Assembly: GCA_030544235.1 (NCBI GenBank)
Contig: CM060477.1
Location: 29,616,528-29,680,527, forward strand
DNA: 64,000 nt
From: Lepturacanthus savala
Lineage: Eukaryota; Chordata; Actinopteri; Scombriformes; Trichiuridae
Direction of reading: 5' to 3'
In this document: one piece after another, positions 33,401-44,374 of the stretch
Layout: every line of letters starts with the position of its first letter
How positions within the stretch are numbered: position 1 is the first letter of the stretch
Notes under the pieces: model-generated
Databases searched by the model: none
What the model was told of the DNA's origin: nothing
Seen by the model: only the letters and a program-made list of their open reading frames with translations
Program-made: the position numbers and the translations under genes

Positions 33401-36400
33401 ATAAATTAACAATAAATATTATAATAAATCAACAATAAATGTTATAATAAATTAACAATAAATGTTATAATAAATCAACAATAAATATTATAATAAATTA
33501 ACAATAAATGTTATAATAAATCAACAATAAATATTATAATAAATCAACAATAAATATTATAACAAATCAACAATAAATGTTATAATAAATTAACAATAAA
33601 TGTTATAATAAATTAACAATAAATGTTGTTATAATAAATCAACAATAAATATTATAATAAATCAACAATAAATATTATAATAAATTAACAATAAATGTTA
33701 TAATAAATTAACAATAAATGTTATAATAAATCAACAATAAATGTTATAATAAATCAACAATAAATGTTATAATAAATCAACAATAAATGTTATAATAAAT
33801 CAACAATAAATGTTATAATAAATCAACAAATGTTATAATAAATTAACAGCAATAAATATAAATATGTGTAATAAATCATTAAATCGTGTATTCAGAGTGT
33901 AATAAATCATTAAATCGTGTATTCAGAGTGTAATAAATCATTAAATCGTGTATTCAGAGTGTAATAAATCATTAAATCGTGTATTCAGAGTGTAATAAAT
34001 CATTAAATCCTGTATTCAGAGTGTAATAAATCATTAAATCGTGTATTCAGAGTGTAATAAATCATTAAATCGTGTATTCAGAGTGTAATAAATCATTAAA
34101 TCGTGTATTCAGAGTGTAATAAATCATTAAATCGTGTATTCAGAGTGTAATAAATCATTAAATCCTGTATTCAGAGTGTAATAAATCATTAAATCCTGTA
34201 TTCAGAGTGTAATAAATCATTAAATCGTGTATTCAGAGTGTAATAAATCATTAAATCGTGTATTCAGAGTGTAATAAATCATTAAATCGTGTATTCAGAG
34301 TGTAATAAATCATTAAATCCTGTATTCAGAGTGTAATAAATCATTAAATCGTGTATTCAGAGTGTAATAAATCATTAAATCGTGTATTCAGAGTGTAATA
34401 AATCATTAAATCCTGTATTCAGAGTGTAATAAATCATTAAATCGTGTATTCAGAGTGTAATAAATCATTAAATAAAATCATTAAATGTATTTTTGTGCAG
34501 TAACGTAGCAGAGCGGCTGATTGGACGACAAACCAACCAACGAGCTGAGATACAGGTCAGACATTTATGTTTTATTCATCTAATTAATTATTAATTATTA
34601 ATTATATTAATTATTAATTATATTAATTATATTAATTATATTAATTAATAATTATATTAATAGGCAGCCTGCAGAGCTCTGGAACAGCTGTTTATTTATT
34701 AATTATATTAATTATATTAATTATATTAATAGGCAGCCTGCAGAGCTCTGGAACAGCTGTTTATTTATTAATTATATTAATTATATTAATTATATTAATA
34801 GGCAGCCTGCAGAGCTCTGGAACAGCTGTTTATTTATTAATTATATTAATTATATTAATTATATTAATTATATTAATAGGCAGCCTGCAGAGCTCTGGAA
34901 CAGCTGTTTATTTATTAATTATATTAATTATATTAATTATATTAATAGGCAGCCTGCAGAGCTCTGGAACAGCTGTTTATTTATTAATTATATTAATTAT
35001 ATTATATTAATAGGCAGCCTGCAGAGCTCTGGAACAGCTGTTTATTTATTAATTATATTAATTATATTAATTATATTAATAGGCAGCCTGCAGAGCTCTG
35101 GAACAGCTGTTTATTTATTAATTATATTAATTATATTAATTATATTAATTATATTAATAGGCAGCCTGCAGAGCTCTGGAACAGCTGTTTATTTATTAAT
35201 TATATTAATTATATTAATTATATTATATTAATAGGCAGCCTGCAGAGCTCTGGAACAGCTGTTTATTTATTAATTATATTAATTATATTAATTATATTAA
35301 TAGGCAGCCTGCAGAGCTCTGGAACAGCTGTTTATTTATTAATTATATTAATTATATTATATTAATAGGCAGCCTGCAGAGCTCTGGAACAGCTGTTTAT
35401 TTATTAATTATATTAATTAATAATTATATTAATAGGCAGCCTGCAGAGCTCTGGAACAGCTGTTTATTTATTAATTATATTAATTATATTAATTATATTA
35501 ATAGGCAGCCTGCAGAGCTCTGGAACAGCTGTTTATTTATTAATTATATTAATTATATTAATTATATTATATTAATAGGCAGCCTGCAGAGCTCTGGAAC
35601 AGCTGTTTATTTATTAATTATATTAATTATATTAATTATATTAATAGGCAGCCTGCAGAGCTCTGGAACAGCTGTTTATTTATTAATTATATTAATTATA
35701 TTAATTATATTAATTATATTAATAGGCAGCCTGCAGAGCTCTGGAACAGCTGTTTATTTATTAATTATATTAATTATATTAATTATATTAATAGGCAGCC
35801 TGCAGAGCTCTGGAACAGCTGTTTATTTATTAATTATATTAATTATATTATATTAATAGGCAGCCTGCAGAGCTCTGGAACAGCTGTTTATTTATTAATT
35901 ATATTAATTATATTATATTAATAGGCAGCCTGCAGAGCTCTGGAACAGCTGTTTATTTATTAATTATATTAATTAATAATTATATTAATAGGCAGCCTGC
36001 AGAGCTCTGGAACAGCTGTTTATTTATTAATTATATTAATTAATAATTATATTAATAGGCAGCCTGCAGAGCTCTGGAACAGCTGTTTATTTATTAATTA
36101 TATTAATTAATAATTATATTAATAGGCAGCCTGCAGAGCTCTGGAACAGCTGTTTATTTATTAATTATATTAATTATATTAATTATATTAATAGGCAGCC
36201 TGCAGAGCTCTGGAACAGCTGTTTATTTATTAATTATATTAATTATATTAATTATATTAATAGGCAGCCTGCAGAGCTCTGGAACAGCTGTTTATTTATT
36301 AATTATATTAATTATATTAATTATATTAATAGGCAGCCTGCAGAGCTCTGGAACAGCTGTTTATTTATTAATTATATTAATTATATTAATTATATTATAT

Positions 36401-39400
36401 TAATAGGCAGCCTGCAGAGCTCTGGAACAGCTGTTTATTTATTAATTATATTAATTATATTAATTATATTATATTAATAGGCAGCCTGCAGAGCTCTGGA
36501 ACAGCTGTTTATTTATTAATTATATTAATTAATAATTATATTAATAGGCAGCCTGCAGAGCTCTGGAACAGCTGTTTATTTATTAATTATATTAATTATA
36601 TTAATTATATTAATAGGCAGCCTGCAGAGCTCTGGAACAGCTGTTTATTTATTAATTATATTAATTATATTAATTATATTAATAGGCAGCCTGCAGAGCT
36701 CTGGAACAGGCTAAAGAAGAAAACATCAAGAAGTTGGTTCTTTACACGGACAGCAAGTTCACTATCAACGGTCTGAGAATTCACTTATAAGAGTGTGTGT
36801 GTGTGTGTATTAATGTGTGTGTGTGTGTATTAATGTGTGTGTGTGTGTATTAATGTGTGTGTGTGTGTACCAGGTGTGACCAGCTGTGTGTGTGTGTGTG
36901 TGTGTGTGTATTAATGTGTGTGTGTGTGTATTCATGTGTGTGTGTGTACCAGGTGTGACCAGCTGTGTGTGTGTATGAATGTGTGTGTGTATTAATGTGT
37001 GTGTGTGTGTGTTAATGTGTGTGTGTGTATTAATGTGTGTGTGTATTAATGTGTGTGTGTGTGTATTAATGTGTGTGTGTGTGTATTAATGTGTGTGTGT
37101 GTGTACCAGGTGTGACCAGCTGTGTGTGTGTGTGTATTAATGTGTGTGTGTGTGTACCAGGTGTGACCAGCTGTGTGTGTGTGTATTAATGTGTGTGTGT
37201 GTATTAATGTGTGTGTGTGTGTGTGTGTGTATTAATGTGTGTGTGTGTACCAGGTGTGACCAGCTGTGTGTGTGTGTGTGTGTATTAATGTGTGTGTGTG
37301 TGTGTGTATTAATGTGTGTGTGTGTGTGTATTAATGTGTGTGTGTGTGTGTATTAATGTGTGTGTGTGTGTGTATTAATGTGTGTGTGTGTGTATTAATG
37401 TGTGTGTGTGTGTGTGTGTACCAGGTGTGACCAGCTGTGTGTGTGTATTAATGTGTGTGTGTGTATTAATGTGTGTGTGTATTAATGTGTGTATTAATGT
37501 GTGTGTGTGTATTAATGTGTGTGTGTGTACCAGGTGTGACCAGCTGGGTGTGTGTATTAATGTGTGTGTGTGTACCAGGTGTGACCAGCTGTGTGTGTGT
37601 GTGTGTGTATTAATGTGTGTGTGTGTGTGTACCAAGTGTGACCAGCTGTGTGTGTATTAATGTGTGTGTGTATTAATGTGTGTGTGTGTGTGTGTGTATT
37701 AATGTGTGTGTGTGTATTAATGTGTGTGTGTGTGTGTATTAATGTGTGTGTGTGTGTATTAATGTGTGTGTGTGTGTACCAGGTGTGACCAGCTGGGTGT
37801 GTGTGTGTGTGTATTAATGTGTGTGTGTGTATTAATGTGTGTGTGTGTGTACCAGGTGTGACCAGCTGGGTGTGTGTGTGTGTGTGTATTAATGTGTGTG
37901 TGTGTATTAATGTGTCTGTGCGTATTAATGTGTGTGTGTGTATTAATGTGTGTGTGTGTATTAATGTGTGTGTGTGTGTGTACCAGGTGTGACCAGCTGG
38001 GTGTGTGTGTGTGTGTATTAATGTGTGTGTGTGTATTAATGTGTCTGTGTGTATTAATGTGTGTGTGTGTGTATTAATGTGTGTGTGTGTGTGTGTACCA
38101 GGTGTGACCAGCTGGGTAAAGACATGGAAGCTGAACGGCTGGAGGCTGAAATCAGGAGGATCCATCACCAATAAACTGGACTTCATGAAGCTGGATCAAC
38201 TGAACTCAGAGGTGGAGGTGGTCTGGGTAAACCACCTCATTAATCAATAGATCAATATCGTTATTAATAAGTAGTAGTGGTGATGTCACTACTGATAACT
38301 ACTGATAACTACTGATAACTACTACTAACTACTACTAACTACTGGTAACTACTAACTACTGGCAACTACTGATAACTACTGATAACTACTACTAACTACT
38401 AACTACTGGTAACTACTGGTAACTACTGATAATTACTGATAACTACTACTAACTACTGGTAACTACTGGTAACTACTGGTAACTACTACTAACTACTGGT
38501 AACTACTACTAACTACTGGTAACTACTGATAACTACTACTAACTACTACTAACTACTGGTAACTACTGGTAACTACTGGTAACTACTACTAACTACTGGT
38601 AACTACTGGTAACTACTGGTAACTGATAACTACTGATAACTACTGATAACTACTGATAACTACTGATAACTACTGATAACATTAATAGTGATTATTGATC
38701 AGCTATAACTGATATTATACATTAATAGTGATTATTGATCATCTATAACTGATATTATACATTAATAGTGATTATTGATCATCTATAACTGATATTATAC
38801 ATTAATAGTGATTATTGATCATCTATAACTGATATTATACATTAATAGTGATTATTGATCAGCTATAACTGATATTATACATTAATAGTGATTATTGATC
38901 ATCTATAACTGATATTATACATTAATAGTGATTATTGATCATCTATAACTGATATTATACATTAATAGTGATTATTGATCATCTATAACTGATATTATAC
39001 ATTAATAGTGATTATTGATAATCTATAACTGATATTATACATTAATAGTGATTATTGATCATCTATAACTGATATTATACATTAATAGTGATTATTGATC
39101 ATCTATAACTGATATTATACATTAATAGTGATTATTGATCATCTATAACTGATACATTAATAGTGATTATTGATCATCTATAACTGATACATTAATAGTG
39201 ATTATTGATCATATATAACTGATACATTAATAGTGATTATTGATCATATATAACTGATACATTAATAGTGATTATTGATCATCTATAACTGATACATTAA
39301 TAGTGATTATTGATCATCTATAACTGATACATTAATAGTGATTATTGATCATCTATAACTGATACATTAATAGTGATTATTGATCATCTATAACTGATAC

Positions 39401-39672
39401 ATTAATAGTGATTATTGATCATCTATAACTGATACATTAATAGTGATTATTGATCATCTATAACTGATACATTAATAGTGATTATTGATCATCTATAACT
39501 GATACATTAATAGTGATTATTGATCATCTATAACTGATATTATACATTAATAGTGATTATTGATCTTCTCCAGCTTCATATTCCAGGTCATGCTGGCTAC
39601 AGAGGAAACGAGGAGGCCGACCGGCTGTCGAGAGAAGGAGCAGCCAAGCAGCTGGAGGATCACCAGGAGTAA
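29389..39672 (+). CDS. rnaseh1: Ribonuclease H1, complete gene, eight exons
   Basis: Exons 29389-29519, 30303-30409, 30623-30823, 32137-32236, 34501-34555, 36686-36770, 38102-38226 and 39574-39672 join in frame to 300 residues (human 286). Residues 1-24 are Arg-rich and lack acidic residues before Asp23, as in a mitochondrial presequence. Met25 in strong context (GACATGG) would give the nuclear form, as human RNASEH1 does from its second Met. Residues about 28-72 form the hybrid-binding domain (FYAVKRG, GTWDEC, FPAAAFKKF, AWAFV). A KEE-repeat linker follows. The RNase H fold has all four catalytic acidic residues: Asp155 (YTDG), Glu196 (QRAE), Asp220 (YTDS) and Asp284 (EEAD), plus His274. It degrades RNA in RNA:DNA hybrids in nucleus and mitochondria. 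Three introns carry minisatellites that repeat the next exon's acceptor. A partial duplicate follows downstream. Confidence 0.97.
29520..30302 (+). other. rnaseh1 intron 1
   Basis: Contains the MITE-like element at 29645-30053. The rest is AT-rich with no gene. Confidence 0.6.
29645..30053. repeat. MITE-like element, copy 3
   Basis: Starts CCTCTTGGCGGCCATCTTG and ends CAATATGGCCGCCGCTGAGG, so the ends are inverted repeats of about 20 bp with few mismatches, including ACGTCCC outside GGCGGCCAT. The interior matches 4182-4660. Confidence 0.72.
30303..30409 (+). CDS. rnaseh1: rnaseh1 exon 2
   Basis: Encodes the rest of the hybrid-binding domain. The donor is the first GT of a (GT)n run of about 34 repeats (30410-30479). 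Confidence 0.95.
30410..30479. repeat. (GT)n microsatellite forming the rnaseh1 exon 2 donor
   Basis: AAAG|GTGTGTGTG: the 5' splice site is GTGTGT, followed by many equivalent GT dinucleotides. Confidence 0.93.
30623..30823 (+). CDS. rnaseh1: rnaseh1 exon 3 (linker)
   Basis: Encodes ELSVPVLPKRGPEPLVLIPL, a (GAGAAGGAG)n-derived KEE repeat, and DGFTYM as in the human linker end (DTFSYMGD). Donor GTGAGA. Confidence 0.93.
31072..32136. repeat. Minisatellite carrying the rnaseh1 exon 4 acceptor (about 17 decoys)
   Basis: Units of about 56-65 bp contain ATGGATCCATATCAACCAG followed by GTGATGCTGTGGT, which is exactly the 3' splice site and first 13 bases of exon 4; each unit then continues GTGTGATATTAATTAAT instead of the exon. 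Variants differ in the number of AATTAAT blocks and in CAACCAGG or CAAACAGG. Confidence 0.95.
32137..32236 (+). CDS. rnaseh1: rnaseh1 exon 4 (first catalytic Asp)
   Basis: Encodes DAVVVYTDGCCSGNGKIGAR and AGIGVYWGDNHRL. Asp155 is the first catalytic residue. Donor GTAAGA, followed six bases later by an AC-rich repeat. Confidence 0.97.
32241..32545. repeat. (AC)n with ATTAATAC interruptions
   Basis: AC runs broken regularly by ATTAATAC or GTTAATAC. The reverse complement resembles the TG/ATTAATG array before exon 7. Confidence 0.9.
32680..32815. repeat. ATCATCAATATT short tandem repeat
   Basis: About ten irregular units of ATTATCATCAAT type. Confidence 0.85.
32926..33850. repeat. AT-only minisatellite, AACAATAAATATTATAATAA family (copy A)
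   Basis: About 40 units of roughly 22 bp, with TTAACAATAAATGTTATAAT and TCAACAATAAATATT variants. The left edge of the 3' rnaseh1 duplication falls in this array. Confidence 0.93.
33860..34485. repeat. 31-bp minisatellite before rnaseh1 exon 5 (copy A)
   Basis: About 19 units containing AATAAATCATTAAATCGTGT and ATTCAGAGTGT, with CGTGT or CCTGT variants. Ends about 30 bp before the exon 5 acceptor. Confidence 0.94.
34501..34555 (+). CDS. rnaseh1: rnaseh1 exon 5 (catalytic Glu)
   Basis: Encodes NVAERLIGRQTNQRAEIQ with Glu196; acceptor TTTGTGCAG, donor GTCAGA. Confidence 0.97.
34570..36685. repeat. Minisatellite carrying the rnaseh1 exon 6 acceptor and exon start (about 29 decoys)
   Basis: Units of about 64-80 bp: AT-rich TTAATTATATTAATTATATT blocks ending TTAATAG, then GCAGCCTGCAGAGCTCTGGA and ACAG, identical to the acceptor and first 24 bases of exon 6. 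Each decoy then reads CTGTTTATTTATTAA, an in-frame stop four codons on. Only the last unit continues into GGCTAAAGAAG, the true exon. Confidence 0.96.
36686..36770 (+). CDS. rnaseh1: rnaseh1 exon 6 (third catalytic residue)
   Basis: Encodes AACRALEQAKEENIKKLVLY and TDSKFTIN; Asp220 in YTDS. Donor GTCTGA. Confidence 0.96.
36790..38101. repeat. TG/ATTAATG array carrying the rnaseh1 exon 7 acceptor (about 12 decoys)
   Basis: TG runs separated by ATTAATG, with recurring TACCAG|GTGTGACCAGCTG, which is the 3' splice site and first 13 bases of exon 7. Most decoys then return to TG repeats. One variant reads ACCAAGTGTGACC (about 37630), losing the AG|GT. Confidence 0.94.
38102..38226 (+). CDS. rnaseh1: rnaseh1 exon 7
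   Basis: Encodes VTSWVKTWKLNGWRLKSGGS through EVEVVW, the RNase H basic protrusion region. Donor GTAAAC. Confidence 0.96.
38285..38685. repeat. 10-bp repeat AACTACTGRT (copy A)
   Basis: AACTACTGAT, AACTACTGGT and AACTACTACT units, about 400 bp. Confidence 0.93.
38686..39565. repeat. 40/34-bp minisatellite before rnaseh1 exon 8 (copy A)
   Basis: Units carry ATTAATAGTGATTATTGATC and ATCTATAACTGATA, with or without a TTATAC extension. The final unit changes to GATCTTCTCCAG, the exon 8 acceptor. Confidence 0.94.
39574..39672 (+). CDS. rnaseh1: rnaseh1 exon 8 (last, fourth catalytic Asp)
   Basis: Encodes LHIPGHAGYRGNEEADRLSR through EDHQE; His274 and Asp284. Stop TAA at 39670-39672 lies in the first unit of a 10-bp repeat GGAGTAACCA (about five units). 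Confidence 0.97.
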   Translation, partial: LHIPGHAGYRGNEEADRLSREGAAKQLEDHQE

Positions 39673-39849
39673 CCAGGAGTAACCAGGAGTAACCAGGAGT
39701 AACCAGGAGTAACCAGGTGGACCGGTCCTGGTCCTGATGGACTAGTCGTGGTCCTGGTCCAGGTCCAGATGTTCAGACAGATGTTCATTCCTCCTTCAGC
39801 AGACAGAGTGTTTGTTAGTTTCCTTATAGAATGTTTATTTGTGTTTTTA

Positions 39850-40101
39850 AATAAAGTTTTGTTCCTGCTCCAGCTGCCTGTTCTGTATATGTGGCTTCTA
39901 TTGTTATTCTAGTATTATGGGATGGATGATGAGGTGACGTTAAGGTGACAGTGTCTGTGGTTAAATGTGAGGACAGATGATGTTAGATGTGTAATAACCT
40001 CCATGGTCCAGCAGCAGGTCCAGCTTTATTTACTGATGTTTAAATGCTGCTTCACATGTTGTTTTATTCATTTCATTTATTTCAAAGTGCTTTTAAATAA
40101 A
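39850..40101 (+). promoter_or_regulatory. rnaseh1 polyadenylation signals
   Basis: AATAAA at 39850-39855 and 40096-40101. Confidence 0.7.
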
Positions 40102-41135
40102 GTTTATATTCTGTTTTTACTGAGTTGATGTGTTTTCTGTGCTTGTTTTTTTTTGAGGTAATTGCACTAAAATCATAGGAACAGTAGTGTATTCTAGTTA
40201 AGTTTGAATGGACTATTCTAACTATAGCAGCAAGTTATAGAATAAAAATACAATATGATTTTTATTCATGTGACATCCAACAGCTAAGAATGAAATATAA
40301 AACTATAGACTATGATTGAATTTAACTTTAATTTAATTGATTTAATCAGCTCTTAAGTAAATATTCAGTATGAATAAATATTAATTCTGTGGTTACTTCA
40401 ATAGTAATTTAAACCCAGCCTACTTTATTATTTTATTACGTGAATAGGGAAGTATTTGGAAGTTCTTTGTTAACTTGGGGACATTTTAATAAATTAGAAT
40501 AAATGTCGTTTTTACTGTACAGATATAAAGCTGCTATGGTGCTACCACCATGAAAACGCTAGCGGCCTAGCTAGCGGCCTAGCTAGCGGCCTAGCTAGCG
40601 GCCTAGCTAGCGGCCTAGCTAGCGGCCTAGCTAGCGGCCTAGCTAGCGGCCTAGCTAGCGGCCTAGCTAGCGGCCTAGCTAGCGGCCTAGCTAGCGGATG
40701 TTCCATTCACACATTAATATTATCTTTTTGTTTTTTTCAACTGTAACATAACATGATTAACGAGGTGTTTTAACCTCTTATGCTAATGTTTAGATGTGGT
40801 GGTGTATGTCTACATATCAGCCATAAATAATGACATTATGCTCTATTTTCTCATGTTAACAAAGAATTAAAAAACAACTTGCGACATATGATAATCTGCA
40901 TATGAATGGGATATATTTCAGTCTTTATTGTTTTTTCCCTCACTGAGAACTTGTTGAGGAAACAAAATCACTTAGTTTCATAAAATTACTGGAATATATA
41001 ATATATGTTTTATCAATATTAGGAAAAGAATCCAAACAAAATCTACATAATTAAAAGGACAACTCTGAAGAAGCTTTGAAATGAACAGAACAGAACCAGC
41101 ATGAACCATGCAGCTTTTTATAGAATTAACATGTC
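40102..41135. other. Sequence downstream of rnaseh1 (copy A)
   Basis: No gene. A 12-bp repeat GCTAGCGGCCTA, about 11-12 units, lies at 40558-40697. The block recurs at 50000-50931 with very few differences. Confidence 0.75.
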
Positions 41136-42078
41136 ATATATATGTTCATATATATGTTCACGTCTATGTTCATGTCTGTGTTCACGTCTATGTTCATGTC
41201 TACGTTCACATCTACGTTCACGTCTACGTTCATGTCTGTGTTCACGTCTACGTTCACGTCTACGTTCATGTCTACGTTCATATCTATGTTCATATATATG
41301 TTCATGTCTACGTTCATATCTATGTTCATATATATGTTCATGTCTACGTTCATGTCTATGTTCATGTCTATGTTCATGTCTACGTTCATGTCTACGTTCA
41401 TGTCTACGTTCATGTCTGTGTTCACGTCTACGTTCACGTCTATGTTCACGTCTACGTTCACGTCTACGTTCATGTCTATGTTCATGTCTACGTTCATGTC
41501 TATGTTCATGTCTACGTTCATGTCTACGTTCATATCTACGTTCATATCTATGTTCATATATATGTTCATGTCTACGTTCATGTCTATGTTCTTATATATG
41601 TTCATGTCTACGTTCATGTCTACGTTCATGTCTATGTTCATGTCTACGTTCATGTCTACGTTCACGTCTACGTTCACGTCTACGTTCACGTCTGTGTTCA
41701 CGTCTACGTTCACGTCTACGTTCACGTCTACGTTCACGTCTACGTTCATATCTACGTTCATATCTATGTTCTTATATATGTTCATGTCTACGTTCATGTC
41801 TATGTTCATGTCTACGTTCATGTCTACGTTCATGTCTACGTTCATGTCTACGTTCATATCTACGTTCATATCTATGTTCATATATATGTTCATGTCTACG
41901 TTCATGTCTATGTTCTTTTATATGTTCATGTCTACGTTCATGTCTATGTTCATATCTACGTTCATATCTATGTTCATATCTATGTTCATGTCTGTGTTCA
42001 TGTCTGTGTTCATGTCTATGTTCATGTCTGTGTTCATGTCTGTGTTCATGTCTACGTTCATGTCTATGTTCATGTCTG
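41136..42078. repeat. 12-bp repeat TTCATGTCTACG (copy A)
   Basis: About 78 units with ACG, ATG or GTG ends and CATGTC, CACGTC or CATATC centres. As the unit is a multiple of three and stop-poor, long ORFs appear in several frames on both strands. The array stops abruptly at 42078, where the duplicate begins. Confidence 0.95.
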
Positions 42079-42079
42079 T

Positions 42080-43535
42080 AAATCAACAATAAATATTATA
42101 ATAAATTAACAATAAATGTTATAATAAATCAACAATAAATATTATAATAAATTAACAATAAATATTATAATAAATTAACAATAAATATTATAATAAATTA
42201 ACAATAAATATTATAATAAATTAACAATAAATGTTAATATAATAAATCAACAATAAATGTTATAATAAATTAACAATAAATATTATAATAAATCAACAAT
42301 AAATATTATAATAAATCAACAATAAATGTTATAATAAATCAACAATAAATATTATAATAAATTAACAATAAATATTATAATAAATTAACAATAAATGTTA
42401 ATATAATAAATCAACAATAAATGTTATAATAAATTAACAATAAATATTATAATAAATCAACAATAAATATTATAATAAATTAACAATAAATATTATAATA
42501 AATCAACAATAAATGTTATAATAAATTAACAATAAATGTTATAATAAATCAACAATAAATATTATAATAAATTAACAATAAATGTTAATATAATAAATCA
42601 ACAATAAATGTTATAATAAATTAACAATAAATATTATAATAAATTAACAATAAATATTATAATAAATCAACAATAAATGTTATAATAAATTAACAATAAA
42701 TGTTATAATAAATCAACAATAAATATTATAATAAATCAACAATAAATATTATAATAAATCAACAATAAATGTTATAATAAATTAACAATAAATATTATAA
42801 TAAATTAACAATAAATGTTAATATAATAAATCAACAATAAATGTTATAATAAATTAACAATAAATATTATAATAAATCAACAATAAATATTATAATAAAT
42901 TAACAATAAATATTATAATAAATCAACAATAAATGTTATAATAAATTAACAATAAATGTTATAATAAATCAACAATAAATATTATAATAAATTAACAATA
43001 AATGTTAATATAATAAATCAACAATAAATGTTATAATAAATTAACAATAAATATTATAATAAATCAACAATAAATATTATAATAAATTAACAATAAATAT
43101 TATAATAAATCAACAATAAATGTTATAATAAATTAACAATAAATATTATAATAAATCAACAATAAATATTATAATAAATTAACAATAAATATTATAATAA
43201 ATCAACAATAAATGTTATAATAAATTAACAATAAATATTATAACAAATCAACAATAAATATTATAATAAATTAACAATAAATGTTATAATAAATTAACAA
43301 TAAATGTTGTTATAATAAATCAACAATAAATATTATAATAAATCAACAATAAATATTATAATAAATTAACAATAAATGTTATAATAAATTAACAATAAAT
43401 GTTATAATAAATCAATAATAAATGTTATAATAAATCAACAATAAATGTTATAATAAATCAACAATAAATGTTATAATAAATCAACAATAAATGTTATAAT
43501 AAATCAACAAATGTTATAATAAATTAACAGCAATA
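42080..43535. repeat. AT-only minisatellite (copy B)
   Basis: Same unit family as 32926-33850 but about 1.45 kb against 0.92 kb. Confidence 0.93.
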
Positions 43536-43549
43536 AATATAAATATGTG

Positions 43550-44280
43550 TAATAAATCATTAAATCCTGTATTCAGAGTGTAATAAATCATTAAATCGTG
43601 TATTCAGAGTGTAATAAATCATTAAATCGTGTATTCAGAGTGTAATAAATCATTAAATCGTGTATTCAGAGTGTAATAAATCATTAAATCGTGTATTCAG
43701 AGTGTAATAAATCATTAAATCCTGTATTCAGAGTGTAATAAATCATTAAATCGTGTATTCAGACTGTAATAAATCATTAAATCGTGTATTCAGAGTGTAA
43801 TAAATCATTAAATCGTGTATTCAGAGTGTAATAAATCATTAAATCGTGTATTCAGAGTGTAATAAATCATTAAATCGTGTATTCAGAGTGTAATAAATCA
43901 TTAAATCGTGTATTCAGAGTGTAATAAATCATTAAATCGTGTATTCAGAGTGTAATAAATCATTAAATCCTGTATTCAGAGTGTAATAAATCATTAAATC
44001 GTGTATTCAGAGTGTAATAAATCATTAAATCCTGTATTCAGAGTGTAATAAATCATTAAATCGTGTATTCAGAGTGTAATAAATCATTAAATCCTGTATT
44101 CAGAGTGTAATAAATCATTAAATCCTGTATTCAGAGTGTAATAAATCATTAAATCGTGTATTCAGAGTGTAATAAATCATTAAATCGTGTATTCAGAGTG
44201 TAATAAATCATTAAATCCTGTATTCAGAGTGTAATAAATCATTAAATCGTGTATTCAGAGTGTAATAAATCATTAAATAA
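43550..44280. repeat. 31-bp minisatellite (copy B)
   Basis: Same family as 33860-34485, with about four more units. Confidence 0.93.
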
Positions 44281-44374
44281 AATCATTAAATGTATTTTTG
44301 TGCAGTAACGTAGCAGAGCGGCTGATTGGACGACAAACCAACCAACGAGCTGAGATACAGGTCAGACATTTATG

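Noticed and set aside
33860..36685. CRISPR-like regular repeats
   Set aside because: Units are contiguous minisatellites without unique spacers, in a eukaryotic gene.
37375..38186. 209-codon and similar ORFs rich in HTHTLIHTHT or CVCVLMCVC
   Set aside because: TG/CA microsatellite translation.
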